Positions 42,402 through 48,341 of a DNA stretch of 48,341 bases are shown one piece after another. The notes beneath the pieces were generated by a model that did no database searches, was not told the DNA's origin, and worked only from the letters and a program-made list of their open reading frames with translations. Positions within the stretch are counted from its first letter, which is position 1. Every line of letters begins with the position of its first letter. Source of the stretch: Streptomyces harbinensis (lineage in GTDB: Bacteria > Actinomycetota > Actinomycetes > Streptomycetales > Streptomycetaceae); NCBI RefSeq assembly GCF_900116145.1, contig NZ_FPAB01000015.1, forward strand, positions 1 to 48,341. The letters run 5' to 3'. Made by a program: the position numbers and the translations under genes.

Positions 42402-42872
42402 ATGCGCCCCAGGCTCCCGCTGCCGCCCCCGCTCGCCCGCGAGGCGGCGAAGTTCGGCACGGTCGGCGCCTTCGGGTTCCTGGTCAACGTCGCGGTCTTC
42501 AATCTCTGTGCCCAGCTGCTCGGCGTCGAACCGCTGCTCTCCGGGGTGCTCGCCACCGGCACCGCCATCACGGCCAACTACTTCGGCAACCGGCACTGGA
42601 CCTACCGTGACCGCGACAAGGGCCGGCAGCGGCGCGAGGCGGCGCTGTTCGCGCTGTTCTCCTGCGCCGGCCTGGTGCTGGAGAACGCCGCGCTGGCCGT
42701 CTCCCACTACGGCCTGGGCTTCACCTCCGCCCTCGCGGACAACCTCGCCAAGAACGTGATCGGGCTCGGCATCGCCTCGGCGTTCCGCTTCTGGTCCTAC
42801 CGCACCTGGGTCTTCAAGGAGCACGAGCCGGAGCGCGCCCGCCCCGCTCACTCCCCCGCCGACGCGCTCTGA
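42402..42872 (+). CDS. GtrA family membrane protein
   Basis: The 156-residue protein has four hydrophobic segments (about 20-40, 45-62, 82-100, 112-135) and the GtrA pattern FGTVGAFGFLVNVAVFN and NYFGNRHWTYRD, ending in RFWSYRTWVFKE. GtrA-like proteins are thought to flip or help use polyprenyl-phosphate-linked sugars in surface glycan synthesis. The end overlaps the convergent sensor kinase gene by 25 bases. Confidence 0.92.
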   Translation: MRPRLPLPPPLAREAAKFGTVGAFGFLVNVAVFNLCAQLLGVEPLLSGVLATGTAITANYFGNRHWTYRDRDKGRQRREAALFALFSCAGLVLENAALAVSHYGLGFTSALADNLAKNVIGLGIASAFRFWSYRTWVFKEHEPERARPAHSPADAL

Positions 42873-44107
42873 ACGGCTTCCCGGCTCAGGAACAGCGCGA
42901 ACACCGGGGGCCGCTGCTGGAGCAGCTCCAGCCGCCCGCCGTCCGCCTCCGCGAGATCACGGGCCACCGCGAGCCCGAGCCCGGTCGAGTTCCGGCCGGA
43001 GACGGTCCGCTCGAAGACCCGGGAGCCCAGCTCCACCGGCACCCCCCGGCCCTCGTCCGTCACCTCGATCACCACCTGATTGCCGGTGGTACGGGTGCGC
43101 AGCGCCACCGTGCCCGCACCGTGCATCAGCGAGTTCTCGATCAGGGTGGCCAGCACCTGGGCCACCGCCCCGGGGGTGCCCACCGCGCGCAGCCCGGCCT
43201 TCCCCGAGTGCACCAGGGCCCGCCCCGAGCCCCGGTAGGCGGGCTTCCACTCCTCGATCTGCTGGAGCACCACCTCGTCGATGTCGAAGCCGACCGCCGA
43301 GCTGGAGCGGACGTCCCGGGAGTTCGTCAGCAGCCGCTGCACGACGTCCGTGAGCCGTTCCACCTGGGTGAGCGCGATCGCCGCCTCCTCCTGCACGGTG
43401 TCGCGGTCGTCGGCGGTGGCGATGATCTCCTCCAGCCGCATCGACAGCGCGGTCAGCGGGGTGCGCAGCTGGTGGGAGGCGTCGGCGGCCAGCCGGCGCT
43501 CGGCGGTGAGCATCCGGGCGATCCGCTCGGCGCTGCCGTCCAGCACGTCCGCCACCCGGTCCAGCTCGGCCACCCCGTAGCGGCGGTGGCGGGGGCGCGG
43601 ATCGCCCGAGCCGAGGCGTTCGGCCGTCTCGGCGAGATCGGTCAGCGGGGCGGAGACCCGGGCGGCCTGCCGCACGGCGAGCAGCGCGGCGGCGGCCACC
43701 GCCAGCAACGACACCACCAGGATGATCATCAGAATGCGGGTGATCTCGTCGTCCACGATGCCGCGCGGCTGCTGCACGGTGACGGTCTCCCCGTTGACCC
43801 CGCTCTCCTCGGCGGTCAGCGCGTCGTCCTCGGCCGGCAGGCCCAGCGCGATGGGCGATCTGCCGGGCTGCTCGATGCGCACATGCCGGTCCTCGGGCAC
43901 GAAGGAGGCCATCTTCGCGGCGGTGACCTGCTCACCCGCCGCGATCCGGCTCTCCACGACCGCCACCAGCCGGGCCGCCTCCGACTGGAGCCGATCCCGG
44001 GCGGTGGACTCGATGGAACGGGCCTCCACGAAGAACAGCGAGACACCGAAGACCGCGATGACGACCAGGACGACGGCGAGGGTGGAATTGATCAGACGGC
44101 GGCGCAC
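42848..44107 (-). CDS. Two-component sensor histidine kinase
   Basis: The 419-residue protein has two membrane helices (about 6-28 and 124-145) flanking an extracytoplasmic sensor of about 95 residues, a HAMP region (about 146-200), the phosphoacceptor His212 in DASHQLRTPLTAL, and a HATPase domain with N-box ENSLMHGAG, G1 DEGRGVP and G2 STGLGLAVAR. It lies ten bases after the response regulator gene on the same strand, so the two form a pair. The signal is unknown. Confidence 0.95.
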   Translation of the reverse strand: MRRRLINSTLAVVLVVIAVFGVSLFFVEARSIESTARDRLQSEAARLVAVVESRIAAGEQVTAAKMASFVPEDRHVRIEQPGRSPIALGLPAEDDALTAEESGVNGETVTVQQPRGIVDDEITRILMIILVVSLLAVAAAALLAVRQAARVSAPLTDLAETAERLGSGDPRPRHRRYGVAELDRVADVLDGSAERIARMLTAERRLAADASHQLRTPLTALSMRLEEIIATADDRDTVQEEAAIALTQVERLTDVVQRLLTNSRDVRSSSAVGFDIDEVVLQQIEEWKPAYRGSGRALVHSGKAGLRAVGTPGAVAQVLATLIENSLMHGAGTVALRTRTTGNQVVIEVTDEGRGVPVELGSRVFERTVSGRNSTGLGLAVARDLAEADGGRLELLQQRPPVFALFLSREAVQSASAGE

Positions 44108-44117
44108 GGGGCGGGGA

Positions 44118-44795
44118 TCAGCTCTTCTCGAAACGGAAGCCGACGCCCCGGACGGTGGCGATGTAACGCGGGTTGGCGGCGTCGTCGCCCAGCTTCTTGC
44201 GCAGCCAGGAAATGTGCATGTCGAGGGTCTTGGTCGAGGACCACCAGGTGGTGTCCCACACCTCGCGCATCAGCTGCTCCCGGGTGACCACCCGGCCGGC
44301 GTCCCGGACCAGGACCCGCAGCAGATCGAACTCCTTCGCGGTCAGATGCAGCTCCTCCTCGCCCATCCAGGCACGGTGCGACTCCACGTCGATGCGGATG
44401 CCGTGCACGGCCGGGGCCGGTACGTTCTCGGCCGCGCCGCGCCGCAGCAGCGCCCGCACCCGGGCCAGCAGCTCGGCGAGCCGGAACGGCTTGGTCACGT
44501 AGTCGTCGGCACCGGCGTCCAGGCCGACGACGGTGTCCACCTCGTCCGCGCGGGCGGTCAGCACCAGGACGGGCAGGCCGAAGCCCTCGGTGCGCAGCCG
44601 GCGGCAGACCTCCAGGCCGTCCATGCCCGGCAGCCCGAGGTCGAGCACGACGAGATCGACGTCACCGCGCAGCCCGGCCCGCAGCGCGCCCGGCCCGTCC
44701 TCGCGCACCTCCACCTCGTACCCCTCGCGGCGCAGGGCGCGGGCCAGCGGTTCGGAGATGGAGGCGTCGTCCTCGGCGAGCAGTACTCGGGTCAT
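44118..44795 (-). CDS. OmpR-family response regulator
   Basis: The 225-residue protein has a receiver domain with Asp9/Asp10, the phosphorylated Asp52 in VVLDLGLPG, Thr80 and Lys102, and a C-terminal winged helix (ELHLTAKEFDLLRVLV to RGVGFRFEKS). It is the partner of the following kinase; targets are unknown. ATG start at MTRVLLAEDD. Confidence 0.95.
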   Translation of the reverse strand: MTRVLLAEDDASISEPLARALRREGYEVEVREDGPGALRAGLRGDVDLVVLDLGLPGMDGLEVCRRLRTEGFGLPVLVLTARADEVDTVVGLDAGADDYVTKPFRLAELLARVRALLRRGAAENVPAPAVHGIRIDVESHRAWMGEEELHLTAKEFDLLRVLVRDAGRVVTREQLMREVWDTTWWSSTKTLDMHISWLRKKLGDDAANPRYIATVRGVGFRFEKS

Positions 44796-44863
44796 GGGGC
44801 CGATGGTAGACCGCCCGGGGCGCCGCGCCCCGTGGGACGGTCCAGGTCGGTGCCGGTGAGCAC

Positions 44864-45388
44864 TCAGGGGGCGGTGGGGGCCGCCAGCTCCGCCCACACC
44901 GTCTTGCCCGCCGGGCCGCCGTGGCCGGGGGCGGGGGCGGGGTCGCGGACCACGCCCCAGTCCAGGCTGAGCCGCTGCACGATGAACATGCCGTGCCCGC
45001 CGGGCCGCCCGGCGCGCCGGGCGAGATCGGGGGCGGGCAGTCCGCTGCCGCCGTCGCTGACCTCGACGCGCAGGATCTTGGGGCCGCAGCCCAGCCGCAG
45101 CTCGTCGGGGCCGCCGGCGTGCAGACACGCGTTGGTGACCAGTTCGGAGACGACCAGCAGGGCGTCCTCGGCGGCGGCCTGCGCCTCGGGGGTGGCGGCG
45201 GGCAGCCAGCCCCAGTCGTGCAGCGCCACCCGGGCGAACTCCCTGGCCCGCGGGACCACGCCGGAGGTGCCGACGAGCCGCAGCCGGCGGATCTGCGTCA
45301 GCGGTTCGATCTGCGCGGAGCGCTCCGTCCCGGATCCCGCGCCGTTCCCGCCGTGCTCGTCCGCCGGATACGGATGGGTCGTACTCAC
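44864..45388 (-). CDS. RsbW-like ATP-binding protein (putative anti-sigma factor / serine kinase)
   Basis: The 174-residue protein has a GHKL ATPase domain of the HATPase_c_2 (RsbW/SpoIIAB) type: ALLVVSELVTNACLHAGG is the N-box, LRVEVSDGGSGLP the G1 box and GRPGGHGMFIVQRL the G2 region. Such proteins bind sigma factors and phosphorylate STAS antagonists. GTG start behind GGGAGG. It is near a STAS gene and a SigB/SigF-type sigma gene, so it may control that sigma, but Streptomyces has many such proteins and the pairing is inferred. Confidence 0.85.
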   Translation of the reverse strand: MSTTHPYPADEHGGNGAGSGTERSAQIEPLTQIRRLRLVGTSGVVPRAREFARVALHDWGWLPAATPEAQAAAEDALLVVSELVTNACLHAGGPDELRLGCGPKILRVEVSDGGSGLPAPDLARRAGRPGGHGMFIVQRLSLDWGVVRDPAPAPGHGGPAGKTVWAELAAPTAP

Positions 45389-45656
45389 TGCACGCCTCCC
45401 TCGCCGCATCACCGCGTGCCGCCTCACCTGAGCCGCACGGACACATCGCCATGACTTGTCGTTGTGACATGTCGCCCTGACCTGCCGGCCGGTTCCCCGG
45501 CCGGCCGCCGGATGCATCACGATCGTCCGGCGTAGCGGGTCTCCTGCCCGGAAGGGCGGGGAGAACACCCGCCCGATCCGGGGAATAGTGTGACCTGCCG
45601 GAAGCCCTCCCGTACAGCGGGTCCTACCTGCGGGAACGGCGGGATCGCGGCGCGCT

Positions 45657-46037
45657 TCAGCTGCCGGGGAGAGCGGCGAGAGCGTCGTCCAGGCTGCTGT
45701 GGACGGTGAACACCGCGCCGGCGCCGGTGATCTCGAAAACGCGGGCCACCACGGGGCGCATCGCGGCCAGATGCACGCCGCCGCCCGCGGCCTCGGCGTC
45801 GATGCGGGTGGTGAGGAGCACATTGAGCCCGGTGGAGTCGCAGAACTCGAGAGCCGAACAGTCGATAACGATTCGGGAACATCCGTCCGCGACGCAGCCG
45901 TCGAGTGACTCACGCAACATTCCGGCGGAATGATGGTCGAGTTCACCGGCGGGCGAGACGACCGCCCCGGCGCCGATACGCCGCACATCGACCGTCAACT
46001 GGCGCCGGTTTCCGCTGTCCGGCATCGCGCGGTCCAT
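45657..46037 (-). CDS. STAS-domain anti-sigma factor antagonist
   Basis: The 126-residue protein is a SpoIIAA/RsbV-like STAS protein. The phosphorylatable serine is Ser68 in EFCDSTGLNVLL, preceded by SRIVIDCSAL. Unphosphorylated it should bind the anti-sigma factor and free the sigma factor. ATG behind AAGGGGG. It is divergent from the sigma gene at 46285, with a repeat-rich control region between them. From memory this neighbourhood matches the sigI region of S. coelicolor. Confidence 0.9.
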   Translation of the reverse strand: MDRAMPDSGNRRQLTVDVRRIGAGAVVSPAGELDHHSAGMLRESLDGCVADGCSRIVIDCSALEFCDSTGLNVLLTTRIDAEAAGGGVHLAAMRPVVARVFEITGAGAVFTVHSSLDDALAALPGS

Positions 46038-46121
46038 GCAGCCCCCTTCAATTGGAATGGGCTTCCTGGGTGACTCCGAACCTTAGCCCGTTGCGACGCG
46101 GCTCAACACCCGAACAGGAGC

Positions 46122-46178
46122 GACATAGCCATCAATTCAGACATAGCGGACTTGCTATGTCCGCGGGAAGACGGGTAG
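46122..46178. promoter_or_regulatory. Three-copy GACATAGC element between the antagonist and sigma genes
   Basis: The octamer GACATAGC occurs at 46122-46129 and 46140-46147 in direct orientation (18-base period) and at 46154-46161 inverted, forming GACATAGC-GGACTT-GCTATGTC. GGGTAG (46173-46178), similar to the -10 of SigB-type promoters, follows, but no GTTT -35 is seen at the right spacing. This looks like an operator for a repressor or activator of one or both genes. Confidence 0.55.
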
Positions 46179-46284
46179 GGCTAGATAAGCAACAGCAGTC
46201 CACGCCGGCTTTGGAGGCGCCGCACCTCGCAGTGCACGTCACGGCCTCGGCAGCCATATGCCGAAAAACTACGGAGGACACCAC

Positions 46285-47208
46285 ATGTCACCCGCCCCCC
46301 GGACAGCAGACCGGACCGAAGAACCGCAGACCGCTCCCGAGCAGCACACGGTGGCTTCACGCTCCGAGGTCCCCCCGCCTGTCCCGGAGAACCCGCACCA
46401 GCTGCTTCCGGAGATTCCCGAACCCCAGCGTTTCGACGAGATCGCCCCGATGGACGCGCGGGCGCTCTCCAAGGACCTCTTCGCCAGGCTGAAGGTCCTC
46501 GAAGAAGGAACACACGAGTACGCGTACGTCCGCAACACCCTGGTCGAGCTGAATCTCGCGCTGGTGAAGTTCGCCGCCTCGCGATTCCGCTCCCGCAGCG
46601 AGCCGATGGAGGACATCGTCCAAGTCGGCACCATTGGACTTATCAAGGCGATCGACCGATTCGAGGCGGACCGCGGCGTGGAATTCCCCACGTTCGCGAT
46701 GCCCACCATCATCGGTGAGATCAAGCGTTTCTTCCGCGACACCTCCTGGTCGGTACGGGTGCCGCGACGGCTCCAGGAACTGCGGCTCGACCTGGCGAAG
46801 GCCGGCGACGAGCTGGCGCAGCAGCTGGACCGCTCCCCGACCGTCGCCGAACTCGCCGAGCGGCTGAAGATCAGCGAGGACGAGGTCGTGGAGGGCATGG
46901 CGGCCTCCAACGCCTACACCGCCAGCTCGCTGGACGCCCAGCCCGAGGAGGACGACGCCGAGGGCGCGCTGGCCGACCGGATCGGCTACGAGGACAACGG
47001 CCTGGAGGGCATCGAGTACGTCGAGTCCCTGAAGCCGCTGATCGCCGAACTGTCGCCCCGCGACCGCAAGATCCTCTCGCTGCGGTTCGTCGCCAACATG
47101 ACGCAGTCCGAGATCGGCGAGGAACTGGGCATCTCCCAGATGCACGTCTCCCGGCTGCTCGCCAGGACCCTGCGCAGGCTGCGCAACGGCCTGATGACGG
47201 AGGACTGA
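46285..47208 (+). CDS. RNA polymerase sigma factor, SigB/SigF family
   Basis: The 307-residue sigma factor has an acidic Pro-rich N-terminus (1-50), region 2 (about 78-160, with LVKFAASRFRSRSEPMEDIVQVGTIGLIKAID and the -10 reading RFFRDTSWSVRVPRR), region 3 (about 165-215), and region 4 with the helix-turn-helix MTQSEIGEELGISQMHVSRL (about 272-291). This fits stress and development sigma factors controlled by partner switching. ATG at 46285 is seven bases after GGAGG; an upstream ATG at 46258 lacks a site. It may be the SigI ortholog, based on recalled gene order only. Confidence 0.92.
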   Translation: MSPAPRTADRTEEPQTAPEQHTVASRSEVPPPVPENPHQLLPEIPEPQRFDEIAPMDARALSKDLFARLKVLEEGTHEYAYVRNTLVELNLALVKFAASRFRSRSEPMEDIVQVGTIGLIKAIDRFEADRGVEFPTFAMPTIIGEIKRFFRDTSWSVRVPRRLQELRLDLAKAGDELAQQLDRSPTVAELAERLKISEDEVVEGMAASNAYTASSLDAQPEEDDAEGALADRIGYEDNGLEGIEYVESLKPLIAELSPRDRKILSLRFVANMTQSEIGEELGISQMHVSRLLARTLRRLRNGLMTED

Positions 47209-47254
47209 CGCACGACCGGCGCGCATGGCCCGGCCGGGCCGTAGGCTGGCAGCC

Positions 47255-47986
47255 ATGAAGCTGCTGTCCGTCAACACCGGCCGGGCCCGCGTCGTTCCCT
47301 ACACCGACACGGCCGGCGGCCTCACCGGCATCGACAAGCGCCCGGTGGCCGGCCCGGTCGCGGTGGCCGCCCCGGGCCCGCGCGGCGCCGGCGGCAGCGG
47401 CCTGGCCGGCGACGACGTGTGCGACCTGCGGCACCACGGCGGCGACGACCAGGCGGTGTACGTCTTCGCCCGCGAGGACCTGGACCGCTGGGAGAGCGTG
47501 CTGGGCCGCGCACTGTCCCCCGGCGTCTTCGGCGAGAACCTGACCACCAGCGGCATCGACGTCAGCGGCACCCTCATCGGGGAGCGCTGGCGGATCGGCG
47601 ACGACCTCGTACTGGAGGCGACCGCGCCCCGCATCCCGTGCCGCACCTTCGCCGACTGGCTCGGCGAGCGCGGCTGGGTCAAGCGCTTCACCCAGGACGC
47701 CGCCCCGGGCGCGTACTTCCGGGTGCTGCGGCCCGGCAGCGTACGGGCCGGGGACCCGGTGCAGGTGCTGCACCGCCCCGACCACGAGGTGACGGTGTCC
47801 TTCCTCTTCCGCGCCCGCACCACCGCCCCCGAACTGCGCCCGCGCGTCATCGCGGCCGGCAGCGCCCTGTCGGCCGAGGAGCACGCCCGCGCCCTCGCCT
47901 GGGCCGAGCCGGCCCCGGCGCCCGGGGCCGCTTCCGCACCCGCGCAGGGAGCCGCCTCCGCGCCCGGGCCCGCGCCCGTCGGCTAG
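47255..47986 (+). CDS. MOSC domain-containing protein
   Basis: The 243-residue protein has a MOSC beta-barrel (about 1-170): DLRHHGGDDQAVYVF near 50-64, FGENLTTSGIDVSGTLIGE near 91-109, and the conserved Cys in APRIPCRTFADWLGE near 126-140. MOSC domains bind molybdenum cofactor sulfur or similar ligands; this YiiM-like form may handle reactive or reduced compounds. The tail is Ala/Pro-rich with a GAASAP repeat. The stop codon TAG is part of CTAG (47983-47986), which abuts an IS5-family element end. Confidence 0.9.
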   Translation: MKLLSVNTGRARVVPYTDTAGGLTGIDKRPVAGPVAVAAPGPRGAGGSGLAGDDVCDLRHHGGDDQAVYVFAREDLDRWESVLGRALSPGVFGENLTTSGIDVSGTLIGERWRIGDDLVLEATAPRIPCRTFADWLGERGWVKRFTQDAAPGAYFRVLRPGSVRAGDPVQVLHRPDHEVTVSFLFRARTTAPELRPRVIAAGSALSAEEHARALAWAEPAPAPGAASAPAQGAASAPGPAPVG

Positions 47987-48341
47987 GGCGTTTCTTCCGG
48001 ATCATCTCGCCGACCAGATGAAGATGGCGGCGAGGTGGAGTCCGGCGAGGTAGCTGGTTGCGGTCTTGTCGTAGCGGGTGGCCAGGCCGCGCCATTGCTT
48101 GAGCTTGTTGATGCAGCGTTCGACCGTGTTCCGCTGCTTGTATGCCTCGCGGTCGAGGGCCGGCGGGCGGCCGCCCAGCCTGCCGCGCCGTTTGCGGTTC
48201 GCGGCCTGGTCGGCTGGCTGGGGAATCACCGTCCGGATCCCACGCTGCCGCAGGTGGCTGCGGATCGCGCGGGACGAATACGCCTTGTCGGCCAGGACCA
48301 CTTCCGGTGTGGTCCTGGGCCTGCCGATCGGCCGGGGCACC
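47987..48341 (-). mobile_element. IS5-family insertion sequence, one end (continues off the right edge)
   Basis: A terminal-repeat-like GGCGTTTCTTCCGGATCA begins right after CTAG (47983-47986), and the transposase reading frame ends at 48002, 15 bases inside. CTAG is a common target of Streptomyces IS5-family elements, so it is probably the duplicated target. The other end and the rest of the transposase are outside the window. Confidence 0.8.
48002..48340 (-). CDS. IS5-family transposase, C-terminal part (cut by window edge)
   Basis: The visible 112 residues are the C-terminal half of a DDE transposase: VLADKAYSSRAIRSHLRQRG carries the second catalytic Asp region and KQRNTVERCINKLKQWRGLA carries the final Glu (NTVER), followed by RYDKTATSYLAGLHLAAIFIW. 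The 5' part lies off the right edge; the GTG at 48338 is probably an internal codon. The frame is intact as far as it can be seen. Confidence 0.9.
   Translation of the reverse strand: MPRPIGRPRTTPEVVLADKAYSSRAIRSHLRQRGIRTVIPQPADQAANRKRRGRLGGRPPALDREAYKQRNTVERCINKLKQWRGLATRYDKTATSYLAGLHLAAIFIWSAR

Noticed and set aside
46160..46180. SigB-type promoter for the sigma gene
   Set aside because: GGGTAG resembles the -10 but no GTTT -35 is present at 14-16 bases upstream.

Overview
The window is high-GC DNA (roughly 70% or more G+C, with strong G/C bias at third codon positions) and its gene content points to Streptomyces or a close relative. It carries whiB, F420 biosynthesis genes, four LytR-CpsA-Psr (LCP) proteins, a c-di-AMP (ydaO-type) riboswitch in front of a LysM/M23 cell-wall hydrolase, and a SigB/SigF-type sigma factor with partner-switching proteins. 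From memory, the block manA - SIS protein - manB - DUF3499 - metallopeptidase-like gene - whiB - fbiA - fbiB matches the order at Rv3255c-Rv3262 of Mycobacterium tuberculosis, so it is an old actinobacterial core neighbourhood.

Layout. 1-504: promoter and leader of an rRNA operon that runs off the left edge (minus strand), then a short empty stretch. 505-3015: SpoIIM-like and RDD membrane proteins and a hypothetical. 3100-9278: a minus-strand run of adenosylhomocysteinase, mannose-6-phosphate isomerase, a SIS-domain protein, a Trm112-like protein, phosphomannomutase and a DUF3499 protein. 9477-15607: a metallopeptidase-like protein with a degenerate HExxH, a DUF5719-type secreted protein coupled to a very large glycosyltransferase with a polyglutamine tail, and whiB. 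16093-18869: cysteine dioxygenase-like protein, then fbiA-fbiB. 18960-21386: a compact three-gene cassette, RloA-like ATPase + RloB-like protein + small membrane protein, which looks like an inserted phage-defence module and is the most interesting part of the window. 21350-32557: cell-envelope region with four LCP transferases, a glycosyltransferase, a secreted amidase/PGRP, a DNA glycosylase and a thioesterase. 32657-37939: UDP-glucose dehydrogenase, acyl-CoA dehydrogenase, and a TetR regulator divergent from a DrrAB-type ABC exporter with a visible palindromic operator. 38035-42219: riboswitch-controlled LysM/M23 hydrolase, then purK-purE-dipeptidase. 42402-47986: GtrA protein, two-component system, anti-sigma-like ATPase, STAS antagonist, SigB/SigF-family sigma factor and a MOSC protein. 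47987-48341: the end of an IS5-family element that runs off the right edge.

How the genes work together. ManA and ManB feed mannose-1-phosphate, hence GDP-mannose, to surface glycans. Ugd makes UDP-glucuronate, the glycosyltransferases and GtrA protein extend or translocate glycans, and LCP proteins attach polymers to peptidoglycan, while the amidase and the LysM/M23 enzyme remodel the wall. FbiA and FbiB complete F420. Many genes are translationally coupled by 4-bp ATGA or GTGA overlaps, and convergent pairs are separated by strong hairpins.

All product calls come from reading the translated sequence and from knowledge of the families; no database search was run.
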